From Firmicutes bacterium UBA5559 (lineage in GTDB: Bacteria; Bacillota; Clostridia; Peptostreptococcales; Anaerovoracaceae), in the NCBI GenBank assembly GCA_002425705.1, contig DIMT01000036.1, positions 14,339 to 74,316 of the forward strand: a DNA stretch of 59,978 nt, read 5' to 3'. Below are positions 37,938 through 46,243 of this stretch, in pieces (within the stretch, counting starts at the first letter, position 1; each line of letters opens with the position of its first letter). Both the position numbers and the translations under genes were made by a program. The notes beneath the pieces were generated by a model. It ran no database searches. It was not told the DNA's origin and saw only the letters and a program-made list of their open reading frames with translations.

Positions 37938-38597
37938 ATGAAGAATCTTAATACCGCTGTCATTCTGGCTGGAGGCAATAGTACCAGAATGGACTTTGAC
38001 AAGCAGACCATCCTGATTCAGGGGCAAATGATGCCTCTGTTCATTGCCGACCAGCTGGAAGGCATTTTTGATCATAGAATCATAATCTCCAACCGTCGGG
38101 AGCTATACCCGGAGGAGCTGGATTATCCAGTGATTCCGGACCTGATCCGGGGTCGGGGTCCTAAGGGGGGCATCTTCACCGGGTTGACCTCCGCAATGGA
38201 CGATTATGTCTATTTCATCGGCTGTGACATGCCTTTCGTCAATCCCGGCTTTATTGCCTTTATGAAATCCCTGATTCAGGTATCTGTTTCCACAAATCCC
38301 AGGCCCGTCCCCAAAATAGTCCTGGCCAGAAAAAAGGGTTATCCGGAACCCCTCAATGCCTTTTACAGCAAGGAACTTCTGCCGGAAATCCTTCGCCAGA
38401 TGGAAGAAGGAAATAATAAAATTTCTGCCCTTTACAGAGACGAGGAAACCCTGATGATCGAAGAAGAAATCTGGAGACCCTTTGATCCCAAGGGCCTGAT
38501 GTTCATCAACCTCAACACGGGATCTGATTATGAGGAACTATATGAAATCACACGCCATTATTCCGATTTTCATCCCCCATTCCGGATGCAGAAATGA
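37938..38597 (+). CDS. mobA: Molybdenum cofactor guanylyltransferase
   Basis: The 219-residue protein attaches GMP to molybdopterin. It opens with the nucleotidyltransferase motif AVILAGGNSTRMDFDK, then has RGPKGGIFTGL, GCDMPFV and, at about 115, REPLNAFYSK. Its 3' end overlaps the radical SAM gene by 56 bp. The pairing with an FdhD-like gene suggests a shared molybdoenzyme, for example formate dehydrogenase, which is not in this window. Confidence 0.9.
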   Translation: MKNLNTAVILAGGNSTRMDFDKQTILIQGQMMPLFIADQLEGIFDHRIIISNRRELYPEELDYPVIPDLIRGRGPKGGIFTGLTSAMDDYVYFIGCDMPFVNPGFIAFMKSLIQVSVSTNPRPVPKIVLARKKGYPEPLNAFYSKELLPEILRQMEEGNNKISALYRDEETLMIEEEIWRPFDPKGLMFINLNTGSDYEELYEITRHYSDFHPPFRMQK

Positions 38598-39615
38598 CTG
38601 TGTCTTCTGCAATCAGCGGAGGATTACCGCCAGAAGTCAGGCTCCCACCCAGAATCAGATTCGGGAGACAATAGAAGTGTACTTATCTACTCTTGAACCC
38701 CAATCCCTTCCCACCGTTGAGATCGCCTTTTACGGGGGAAGCTTTACCGGCCTGACTCTGGAAGAACAGACTGAATATCTTACTCTTGCTCAGGAATATA
38801 AGGCAGCAGGCAGGGTCCGGAAGATCCACCTGTCTACCCGGCCGGACTACATCAATCCAGCCATCCTGGACAACTTGAAACGTTTCAGCGTTGATACGGT
38901 CGAGCTTGGTGTACAGTCCTTTGATGAAAGGGTCCTCCGACTGTCCAACCGAGGTCACGACGCCGCTCAGGTGTATAAGAGTGCCACGCAGCTCCAGGAA
39001 TACGGCTTCGAGCTTGGTATTCAGCTGATGGTGGGGCTGCCTGGGGACACTCTGGAGAAGGACATTTTTTCTGCCAAGGAGCTGGTTTCCCTCCGGCCCT
39101 CCATTGCCCGGATATATCCCACCATCGTTTTGCCGGAAACAAAACTACACCAGATGACCTTGTCGGGAGAATACACTCCCCTTTCCCTGGATGATGCAGT
39201 CTATCGAACAAAAGAAATGGTAAAAATCATAGAAGGAGCTGGCATTAACATCATCCGGATCGGTTTGAAAAGCTCAGAGCTCATCCATTCGGGAGAGGGG
39301 TCCACTCTGACAGGGGAAACCTATCATCCGGCCTTTCGCCAGCTGGTAGAAGGAGAACTGGCCAGGGAGTCACTGGAGAGACAGCTTGAAGATCGCTGGC
39401 CCTTGCTGGAAAACCTTCCCGATCGGATTCTGTTTGCTTCTTCTTCCGAATCCTTTTCCAATATGATTGGCCATCAGAAAAAAAATAAGAAATATTTTGC
39501 AGAGAAGGTTCCTTGTGTTAAAATAGAATACGTTATAGATTCAAACTTGAGAAAAAATCAATACACCATTAAGGAGGATATAGAAAATGAAAGCAGTCGT
39601 AACCGTCATCGGTAA
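38542..39615 (+). CDS. Radical SAM protein (Elp3/COG1243-like)
   Basis: The 357-residue enzyme has the iron-sulfur motif CRNDCVFC (CX3CX2C) near the start, then GGSFTGL, LGVQSFDERVL and GIQLMVGLPGDT, typical of the COG1243/Elp3-like radical SAM branch. No GNAT acetyltransferase domain follows, so it is not a full Elp3. ATG 38542 has GAGGAA upstream. It overlaps mobA by 56 bp and the ACT gene by 29 bp. Substrate unknown. Confidence 0.85.
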   Translation: MKSHAIIPIFIPHSGCRNDCVFCNQRRITARSQAPTQNQIRETIEVYLSTLEPQSLPTVEIAFYGGSFTGLTLEEQTEYLTLAQEYKAAGRVRKIHLSTRPDYINPAILDNLKRFSVDTVELGVQSFDERVLRLSNRGHDAAQVYKSATQLQEYGFELGIQLMVGLPGDTLEKDIFSAKELVSLRPSIARIYPTIVLPETKLHQMTLSGEYTPLSLDDAVYRTKEMVKIIEGAGINIIRIGLKSSELIHSGEGSTLTGETYHPAFRQLVEGELARESLERQLEDRWPLLENLPDRILFASSSESFSNMIGHQKKNKKYFAEKVPCVKIEYVIDSNLRKNQYTIKEDIENESSRNRHR

Positions 39616-39850
39616 GGATATGGTGGGGATCCTGGCTAAGGTCAGCACCACCTGTGCAGAAGCCAATGCCAATGTCATCGAGGTGACCCAGTCTGTCCTG
39701 CAGGAATACTTCTGCATGGTAATGCTGATCGACATCACCCAAATGAATTGTGATATCGAAGGCCTTCGGAATCGTCTGGAAGAGAATGTCCCTTCCATGA
39801 CTGTCCATGTCATGCATGAAGATATCTTCAATTCCATGCATCGAATTTAA
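39587..39850 (+). CDS. ACT-domain protein (UPF0237)
   Basis: The 87-residue protein is one ACT domain (KAVVTVIGKDMVGILAKVST), the small-ligand sensing fold. Its start has AAGGAGG nine bases upstream and lies inside the end of the radical SAM gene. In many Clostridia this gene immediately precedes the UPF0210 gene, as here, with an 11-bp gap. Confidence 0.9.
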   Translation: MKAVVTVIGKDMVGILAKVSTTCAEANANVIEVTQSVLQEYFCMVMLIDITQMNCDIEGLRNRLEENVPSMTVHVMHEDIFNSMHRI

Positions 39851-39861
39851 GGAGGGCCCCC

Positions 39862-41220
39862 ATGCTGAATATGAGCGATATCATGGAGACCATCACCATG
39901 ATACAAGATGAAAACCTGGACATACGGACCATTACTATGGGGATTTCCCTCATCGATTGCTGCGACAGCGATATCGACCAGTCCTGTGAAAAGGTATATT
40001 CAAAAATTCACCGGTATGCCAAAGACCTGGTCAAGACCGGGGAAGACATTGAAAAACAATACGGCATTCCCATCGTAAACAAGCGGATATCCGTCACCCC
40101 CATCTCAATCCTGGCGGGAGTCTCCGGCGGAGATCCGGTCAAGTATGCGAAAACCCTGGACCGGGTGGCCAAGGACGTAGGGGTTAATTTTATCGGAGGC
40201 TATTCCGCTCTGGTTCAGAAGGGATTCGCTCCGGGAGACAAGGAGCTGATTGAGTCCATCCCCAGGGCCCTGGCAGAAACCGACTTTGTCTGTTCTTCCG
40301 TGAACATCGGCTCAACCAGGGCCGGCATCAATATGGATGCGGTTCGGCTCATGGGAGAAATCGTCATCCAGGCTGCCGAAGCTACCAAGGATCATCAGTG
40401 CATCGGCGCTGCCAAGCTAGTTGTATTCTGTAATGCAGTGGAGGACAATCCCTTTATGGCTGGCGCCTTCCACGGCACTGGCGAAGCAGACTGCGTCCTG
40501 AACGTGGGTGTTTCCGGCCCGGGGGTAGTTCGAGCTGCTCTTTCAAAAATGCCGGCAGATGCTCCTCTGGATCAAGTGGCCGAAGTTATTAAAAAAACTG
40601 CCTTTAAAATTACCCGAATGGGCCAGCTGGTGGGAGCCGAAGCTTCCAGCCGCCTGGGAGTTCCTTTCGGCATCATCGATTTATCTCTGGCCCCCACTCC
40701 TGCAGTGGGTGATTCAGTAGCTCACATCCTGGAGGAAATCGGTCTTGAAATGTGCGGGGGGCACGGAACCACAGCTGCCTTGGCCATGCTCAACGATGCC
40801 GTTAAAAAGGGTGGTGTCATGGCAACCTCCAATGTAGGAGGACTGTCAGGGGCATTTATACCGGTAACAGAAGATGCTGGAATGATTGCAGCTGCACGGG
40901 CAGGGGTACTGACCATGGAAAAGCTGGAGGCAATGACTGCAGTCTGTTCCGTAGGTCTGGATATGATCGTCATTCCGGGAGATACTCCGGCGGCCGTCAT
41001 CTCCGGGATTATCGCCGACGAAGCAGCCATCGGCATGATCAATTCCAAGACCACGGCTGTAAGGGTCATCCCGGCCATCGGCCTGGAGGATGGAGAAGAA
41101 CTGGATTTCGGGGGCCTGTTGGGTAACGGGCCGGTTATGAAACTGAATCCCATGTCTCCGGCAAAAATGATCCAGCGGGGAGGCCGGATACCGGCACCGC
41201 TCCAAAGTCTCAAAAACTGA
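39862..41220 (+). CDS. UPF0210 / PFL-family protein (DUF711)
   Basis: The 452-residue protein belongs to the UPF0210 family, annotated PFL-like. Distinct are VSGGDPVKYAKTLDRVAKDVG, IGGYSALVQKGF and GIIDLSLAPTPAVGDSVA. The biochemical role is unknown. It follows the ACT gene with RBS GGAGG and ends at a strong hairpin. Confidence 0.9.
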   Translation: MLNMSDIMETITMIQDENLDIRTITMGISLIDCCDSDIDQSCEKVYSKIHRYAKDLVKTGEDIEKQYGIPIVNKRISVTPISILAGVSGGDPVKYAKTLDRVAKDVGVNFIGGYSALVQKGFAPGDKELIESIPRALAETDFVCSSVNIGSTRAGINMDAVRLMGEIVIQAAEATKDHQCIGAAKLVVFCNAVEDNPFMAGAFHGTGEADCVLNVGVSGPGVVRAALSKMPADAPLDQVAEVIKKTAFKITRMGQLVGAEASSRLGVPFGIIDLSLAPTPAVGDSVAHILEEIGLEMCGGHGTTAALAMLNDAVKKGGVMATSNVGGLSGAFIPVTEDAGMIAAARAGVLTMEKLEAMTAVCSVGLDMIVIPGDTPAAVISGIIADEAAIGMINSKTTAVRVIPAIGLEDGEELDFGGLLGNGPVMKLNPMSPAKMIQRGGRIPAPLQSLKN

Positions 41221-41224
41221 ACAA

Positions 41225-41270
41225 AATCCCGGAAGCCTTTATGACATAAAGACTTCCGGGATTATTTATT
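41225..41270 (+). terminator. Terminator after UPF0210
   Basis: AATCCCGGAAG (41225-41235) pairs with CTTCCGGGATT (41253-41263), followed by ATTTATTTAT. Confidence 0.85.
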
Positions 41271-41292
41271 TATCCATACGGTTGTTGATTGC

Positions 41293-41808
41293 TTATAAAG
41301 GATTTCCTTCTTCCAGCTCCGCTGCAAACTTCAGCAACTGCTGACAGGCTAGTTTCTGAGCATAACTGGAAACCGCCAGCTTAAGGATAGTATCAGAGAG
41401 CTCATCCCGATCCATATCCCCATGAAGAGAGTCTGCGACTTTTGAAAACCCGCTATCCACTTCCTGAACAAATTTTTTATAGAAATCTTCGATTTCCTGG
41501 TCTTCTAACTGATCCTTCAGCAAGGCATCGGTTTCTGATACGGACAAAATCTGTTTGAAAACACAGATAGCCGTCAGGTACGCCACGTGGCTCCTCTTAT
41601 ATTTTTTCCCCTTAGCCCGGGGCAGTATCCCCTTCTTGATGTAATTGTTCACCATGGATGCCGTTAGCTTCCCGTCCTCCTCAAGCCCCATCTGCTGCTG
41701 TTTCATCAGGCTGAGGATCTGGTCCATATACAGCTCCATATCCGGAATGGACTCCCACCCGGAAGGTTTGCCTTCTTTCAGGCTTTTTTTTAATTCTAGT
41801 ACATTCAT
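41293..41808 (-). CDS. DUF1836 protein, likely DNA-binding
   Basis: The 171-residue protein has the DUF1836 pattern, with a MerR-like start of helix-turn-helix (LTASMVNNYIKKGILPRA) and Lys/Arg-rich KGKKYKRSHVAYLTAI. DUF1836 proteins are presumed regulators of Bacillota. It lies 15 bp after the AI-2E transporter gene on the same strand. Target unknown. Confidence 0.85.
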   Translation of the reverse strand: MNVLELKKSLKEGKPSGWESIPDMELYMDQILSLMKQQQMGLEEDGKLTASMVNNYIKKGILPRAKGKKYKRSHVAYLTAICVFKQILSVSETDALLKDQLEDQEIEDFYKKFVQEVDSGFSKVADSLHGDMDRDELSDTILKLAVSSYAQKLACQQLLKFAAELEEGNPL

Positions 41809-41823
41809 CTTGCACCTCGATCC

Positions 41824-43065
41824 TTATTTTACGGAATTCTTTTTCTTGCTGCCTAAAAGCCGCTCGCTGGTATAATTGCTCAAATCCCTGTAGAAAGCCG
41901 TCTCCGTCGGCATATTGCGTTTTCGAAGCTTATGCCTCGTCCATCTCCCGATATAGTGATAGATGATAGCAAAAATGGGAATCCCCACCAGCATACCCAC
42001 AAAACCAAAGAGCCCGGCCCCGAATAGAATGGCGAAAATGACCCAGAAACTTGGGATTCCCGTGGAATCTCCCAGAATCTTGGGACCGATGATATTTCCG
42101 TCAACTTGCTGGAGAATCAGGATGAAAATAACGAAGTAGACCGCCTGTATGGGACTTTCCAACAAAATGATGATGGTTGAAGGAATCGCTCCGATAAAAG
42201 GTCCAAAAAAGGGAATGATGTTGGTGACCCCAATGATAACGCTGATCAATACATTATAGGGGAGTCCCATGATGGAAATCACCACAAAACAAATCAGACC
42301 AATGATAATCGAGTCAATGATCTTCCCGTTGATGAATCCGCTAAAAGTCCGATTAACGAATTTCATTTCACCAATCAGCTGCTCTGCTTGCTCCTTGCTC
42401 CAGTTGGCGTAGAAGAATTTTTTCCCTTGTGCAGCGTAGGTGTCTTTCCCGTTTAAGAAGTAAACACTGATAATCAGTCCAATGAGGAAGTTCTTCATTA
42501 TTACCAAAGCGCTGAGAACGCCGACAGAAACCCCTTCCACCACCTCAGACATGGATGGTACTACGTTTTCCATAATCCAGTTGGAAAGATTGTCTACCAC
42601 GTTATCATTGATGAACTCTACTGTTCGGTTGGACAGGTTGAAATTATCAATAAGCCAGACCATCAGGACATCCGCATTGTTGGGGAAGGTGTCAATAATC
42701 TTCATGATGCTCATGGTCATCTGCGGAATGACCATGATGATCAGACCACTAATGATGGCAAGGCTCAGCACCAGGCTCAGGATAGTGGCAATAACCTTAG
42801 AAAATCGAATCAAACTCCTCTTGTTGAAAATTAAGGGAGCAAAAATCCTTACGCCAGCCCGGACAAAAAAATTAAAGACCGGTGTCAGCAGGTAAGCCAT
42901 GACAAAGCCGTAGATAAAGGGGGTCAGAATGCTGCGGATCAGCATCAGGGTTGCAAGCAGTCCTTCTGATCGGTGAAGCATAAAGAAAAAGACTATGCAG
43001 GCTGCTACCGTAATAAAGGCAGTTAATCCCCATCGGATATATTCATTTTCTGTCTTCAGTCTCAT
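41824..43065 (-). CDS. AI-2E (PerM) family transporter
   Basis: The 413-residue membrane protein has about eight hydrophobic segments and the family signature region NVLISVIIGVTNIIPFFGPF near residue 280. The family was named for a quorum-signal exporter, yet several members are Na+/H+ antiporters, so the substrate stays open. Confidence 0.88.
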   Translation of the reverse strand: MRLKTENEYIRWGLTAFITVAACIVFFFMLHRSEGLLATLMLIRSILTPFIYGFVMAYLLTPVFNFFVRAGVRIFAPLIFNKRSLIRFSKVIATILSLVLSLAIISGLIIMVIPQMTMSIMKIIDTFPNNADVLMVWLIDNFNLSNRTVEFINDNVVDNLSNWIMENVVPSMSEVVEGVSVGVLSALVIMKNFLIGLIISVYFLNGKDTYAAQGKKFFYANWSKEQAEQLIGEMKFVNRTFSGFINGKIIDSIIIGLICFVVISIMGLPYNVLISVIIGVTNIIPFFGPFIGAIPSTIIILLESPIQAVYFVIFILILQQVDGNIIGPKILGDSTGIPSFWVIFAILFGAGLFGFVGMLVGIPIFAIIYHYIGRWTRHKLRKRNMPTETAFYRDLSNYTSERLLGSKKKNSVK

Positions 43066-43136
43066 TCTGCCCTCCCGGCACTTCCCTCAATGGTTTTGCT
43101 TGTATTTCAGTCTTCAGACTAATTATACAATAGTTT

Positions 43137-43172
43137 ACTATATTATAAAATACAATTATTTTATAATATAGT
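43137..43172. repeat. Perfect 15-bp inverted repeat spanning the apbE stop codon
   Basis: ACTATATTATAAAAT (43137-43151) and ATTTTATAATATAGT (43158-43172) are perfect complements around a 6-base loop. It is almost pure A/T and covers the last apbE codons, the stop included. It has no trailing T tract on the minus strand, so a simple terminator is doubtful. An operator or mRNA stabiliser are alternatives. Confidence 0.8.
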
Positions 43173-44214
43173 CTTGGAATCCATCTGTATATTGGAGTTC
43201 TCCGTCCTCCAGAACAAAAATGGCTTCTACGTCCTCCATAGCCTCGATTTTAGCCTTAGCCTCCTCAAGGGGAAGGATGTAGGCCATGGTTGAAAGACCG
43301 TCTGCCAGTCCCGAATCCTTTGTAAGGATGGTGACGGAAATATAATGATCCGCCGGCATCAGGGTCGCCGGATCGATGATATGATGGTATCGGACTCCGT
43401 CCACCACATAATATCGCTGATAATTGCCACTGGTCACCAGGGACTGGTCAATCAATCTGACGGTATGCAGAACGCCCCGGGTTCCGTCATCCTTAACTCC
43501 CACGTTCCATGGTGTAGAATCATGGTCCTTGTAGCCAATGGAGCGTACGTTACCACCCAGGCTAAGCAAAAGGGAATCGACACCTTTCTCTTCAATCAGG
43601 GATTGGGCCACTCGTTCCACTGCATACCCCTTGGCAATGGATCCTACATCCAGGCTCATCTCCGGATCTTCCAGAAATACGGTGCTTGCCTTCTGGTCGA
43701 TGATCATTTTGTGGATATCCGTATGGAGATTGGCTTCCTGGAGCATTTCCATGGGGGGCACCTCCGCGTCTTCCGGATTATAAATGCCCAGATCCCGATA
43801 ATCATGCCAAATTTCCAGAACGCTGCCGAAGGCAACATTCACTTTGCCATCGGTCCTTTCATATATCTCCTTCGAATAAACTAATAAATCTATTAATTTC
43901 TGATCAACCTTCACCGGTTGGATTCCCGCCATATCATTGACGGTTTTCAGGTTGTTGATTCCTTCGTAATCATTGTATCGGTCAAAAAGCTGATGATAAA
44001 TCATGGCTTCATCATAGATATAGTTGACCAGCTCTTCAAATTCCTGCTTTTCCTCATAATAACCCACTATGGTGGACTGGGTATCAAAGAGGTCCAGGAA
44101 GTTTGCTTCATATCGTTTGAGTTCACTATCGGGTTTTCCGCAGGCGGAAAAGAATCCTGCCATTAGTAGCAGGACAGCTGGAATCATTAATAAGGCTGAC
44201 TTCTTTCTCTTCAC
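43156..44214 (-). CDS. apbE: FAD:protein FMN transferase (ApbE), lipoprotein
   Basis: The 352-residue lipoprotein has a lipobox ending FSAC at about Cys25 and the ApbE fold: SLDVGSIAKGYAVERVAQSL, SLLLSLGGNVRSIG, HHIIDP and DSGLADGLSTMAY. ApbE covalently attaches FMN from FAD to Ser/Thr of target proteins outside the membrane. GTG 44214 is preceded by AAGGGG. It is the last gene of the EET-like operon, separated by a hairpin from the lipoprotein gene. In Listeria the same role is filled by FmnB. Confidence 0.92.
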   Translation of the reverse strand: MKRKKSALLMIPAVLLLMAGFFSACGKPDSELKRYEANFLDLFDTQSTIVGYYEEKQEFEELVNYIYDEAMIYHQLFDRYNDYEGINNLKTVNDMAGIQPVKVDQKLIDLLVYSKEIYERTDGKVNVAFGSVLEIWHDYRDLGIYNPEDAEVPPMEMLQEANLHTDIHKMIIDQKASTVFLEDPEMSLDVGSIAKGYAVERVAQSLIEEKGVDSLLLSLGGNVRSIGYKDHDSTPWNVGVKDDGTRGVLHTVRLIDQSLVTSGNYQRYYVVDGVRYHHIIDPATLMPADHYISVTILTKDSGLADGLSTMAYILPLEEAKAKIEAMEDVEAIFVLEDGELQYTDGFQDYIIK

Positions 44215-44228
44215 TTATTTTTCCCCTT

Positions 44229-44266
44229 AAAAAAGGTCAGGGGCAGAAAACCTTCCACCCCTAACC
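44229..44266 (-). terminator. Hairpin between the repeat lipoprotein gene and apbE
   Basis: On the minus strand GGTTAGGGG and CCCCTGACC pair (one wobble), followed by TTTTTT. It should reduce read-through into apbE, so the lipoprotein may be made in excess over ApbE. Confidence 0.8.
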
Positions 44267-44284
44267 AATTGTGACCTTATAATC

Positions 44285-45313
44285 TTATTTCGCTGTTGCG
44301 GCAGCAGAAGCAACGCAAGCCATGAATCCGTCCACGCTTACAGTTACCTGGGATGCCAGTTCTTCATCAGCAGGAGCATCTTCAGTCAGAGCGATTCCTG
44401 CAACTTCATCAGCCGTCATGCCAGTGATGTATGCAGCAAATGCAGCAGCCTGAGTGTTCCACTCAGCTCCGATTCCGGAATTTTTCTTCATTCCGTAATC
44501 ATCACCCAGTTCGTTCTTGGTTACGAATACTTTGTCCACAGCAGTAGTCAGTTTGCCAGTATTATCAAAGTTGATGTTGCACTGGGATCCGTCGATGATT
44601 GCGCTGGTGATAACACCATCGGCATTGAAGCTGGCCAGTGTGTACGTTGAGTAAGCCTGAGCCAGACCTTCTGCATCAGCAGTAGCATCCTTGGATTTTG
44701 CAATGTTGGTAGTGATTCCCAGACCCAGAGTATCTCCTTCCATCGCTCCCATTTCAACAGCGCTGTTTACTGCTTTTTCAATTGCAGCAACATATCCGCC
44801 GATTTTGATGGTAACTTCGGAAGCCAGTTCTTCATCGGTAGGCATAGTCGTTTCATCTACAGCGATGGCTTTCACTTCTTCCAGGGTCTTTCCTTCTACA
44901 TATGCAGCAAAATCAGCGATCTGTTCGCTCCACTCTTTGCCTAAGGAAGAAACTTTACCCATGCCGTAATCGGTTCCCAGTTCAATTTTGGTAGGAACGA
45001 CGGTATCCAGCGGGGTAGTGATTTTTCCAGTAGCATCAAAGTTAACCTTTGTCTGGACAGCATCGATGACGCACTTAACGATGACGCCATTTTCGTCAAC
45101 CAGAACGCCTACAACGGTAGAATCAGCCTGAGCAAGGCCTGCTTCCTCACCTGCATCCTTGGATTTTGCAATAGAGTTGATGACAGCAAAGCCAGTTTTG
45201 AGAGCTGCACCTTCGGACGGTTCGGGAGTTGGTTCTTCTGTAGCGGGTGCGCCACAGCCAACGGCCAGTAATGCAACCAGCATTACGGCAATCACGCTTA
45301 AAAATCTCTTCAT
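44285..45313 (-). CDS. Two-repeat lipoprotein of an EET-like operon
   Basis: The 342-residue lipoprotein (lipobox LAVGC, Cys20) has two repeats of about 150 residues (about 38-187 and 195-342), each with IAKSKDA, AQADSTVVG / AQAYSTYTL, a FDATGKITT / FDNTGKLTT stretch, LGTDYGMGK / LGDDYGMKK, KEWSEQ / AEWNTQ and AAYVEGKT / AAYITGMT. This layout recalls the two-domain PplA lipoprotein of Listeria, yet no DGxTGAT-type ApbE target is seen and I do not recognise its fold. ATG 45313 has GGAGGAGAAC upstream. Its place beside ApbE, EetA/EetB-like proteins and NDH-2 suggests a surface electron carrier, an inference from context. Confidence 0.8.
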   Translation of the reverse strand: MKRFLSVIAVMLVALLAVGCGAPATEEPTPEPSEGAALKTGFAVINSIAKSKDAGEEAGLAQADSTVVGVLVDENGVIVKCVIDAVQTKVNFDATGKITTPLDTVVPTKIELGTDYGMGKVSSLGKEWSEQIADFAAYVEGKTLEEVKAIAVDETTMPTDEELASEVTIKIGGYVAAIEKAVNSAVEMGAMEGDTLGLGITTNIAKSKDATADAEGLAQAYSTYTLASFNADGVITSAIIDGSQCNINFDNTGKLTTAVDKVFVTKNELGDDYGMKKNSGIGAEWNTQAAAFAAYITGMTADEVAGIALTEDAPADEELASQVTVSVDGFMACVASAAATAK

Positions 45314-45341
45314 GTTCTCCTCCATAAATACTTTGCTTGCG

Positions 45342-45857
45342 CTAATTTTTATTACTAAACCCGACCCGTTTAAAGGCAGGTCTAATAACGTTCAGTAGTA
45401 CCGATGTCACAACCCCGGCCAGCACTCCGGTCACGAGGAGAACCGGCATGAAGTACATCAGGTACAGGTTGGTATATACAATAGAGACCGCTATCAGCTG
45501 GCCGATGTTATGGAATACAGCTCCTGCGATGCTTAAGATCAGATAGGAGATTTTTTCCCGGAACAGGACCATTAGTAGGATCATTATTGTCAATGACAGG
45601 ATGCCGCCGGTGAGACTGAGCACGCTGGCGATCCACCCTCTGGTAGCAAAGACGAAAACCGCCTTCAGTACCGCGACCATATAGGCCGATTCTTTCCCTA
45701 TAAAGAACAGAACATACATTACTGCAATGTTGGATAGGCCGAATTTTACGCCGGGCACCGCTATAGGGAGCGGCGGCAGGGAATTTTCGATGATGGACAA
45801 TATAATCGCAATAGCGAAAAATAAGGAAGTCAATACTAGTTTATGGGTCTTGTCCAT
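45342..45857 (-). CDS. eetB: Gx transporter family protein (EetB-like)
   Basis: The 171-residue membrane protein has about five hydrophobic segments and the family's GVKFGLSNIAVMYVLFFIG and ALKAVFVFATRGW pieces. It belongs to the group annotated as heptaprenyl diphosphate synthase component I, or Gx transporter; in Listeria EET loci the relative is EetB. It overlaps the upstream gene by one base. Precise role unknown. Confidence 0.75.
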   Translation of the reverse strand: MDKTHKLVLTSLFFAIAIILSIIENSLPPLPIAVPGVKFGLSNIAVMYVLFFIGKESAYMVAVLKAVFVFATRGWIASVLSLTGGILSLTIMILLMVLFREKISYLILSIAGAVFHNIGQLIAVSIVYTNLYLMYFMPVLLVTGVLAGVVTSVLLNVIRPAFKRVGFSNKN

Positions 45858-46243
45858 TATATTACCACTTCATTCTCATCATAGCCGTCGTCCCCCAAAG
45901 GAACAATTTTCAGAATCAGTTGATTGGGCAGGCAGGCGGCACTCTGGCCAGGGACCTTAATCCGGCCTGCTTCCACACATACCTGATCAGGGCAGTCGGA
46001 ATGTTCAAATTCAATGGAACCGTCCTCATGGAGATGAAATACCACCTGAGGCCTCTCTTCCACAGAAAAAGCCAAATCCTTTCCCTCATCAAGGGGAACG
46101 GTGCGAATTAACTGGCTCCCCAGGTAAATCTCTGCTGCTGCTCCGCCTTTACTGGCTGTAAGGGTGTTATATAAAAATATACCCCCGGCGACGGCAATAA
46201 CAACGGCAATGACGATTATATCTGTTTTTTTAAAAAATTTCAT
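45857..46243 (-). CDS. eetA: NusG-domain-II membrane protein (EetA-like)
   Basis: The 128-residue protein has one N-terminal membrane helix (IIVIAVVIAVAGGIFLY) and an extracytoplasmic NusG domain II with HSDCPDQVCVEAGRI and SAACLPNQLILKI, two conserved Cys pairs' worth of residues. It overlaps the prenyl synthase gene by four bases and eetB by one. In Listeria the relative is EetA, required for extracellular electron transfer. Confidence 0.75.
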   Translation of the reverse strand: MKFFKKTDIIVIAVVIAVAGGIFLYNTLTASKGGAAAEIYLGSQLIRTVPLDEGKDLAFSVEERPQVVFHLHEDGSIEFEHSDCPDQVCVEAGRIKVPGQSAACLPNQLILKIVPLGDDGYDENEVVI

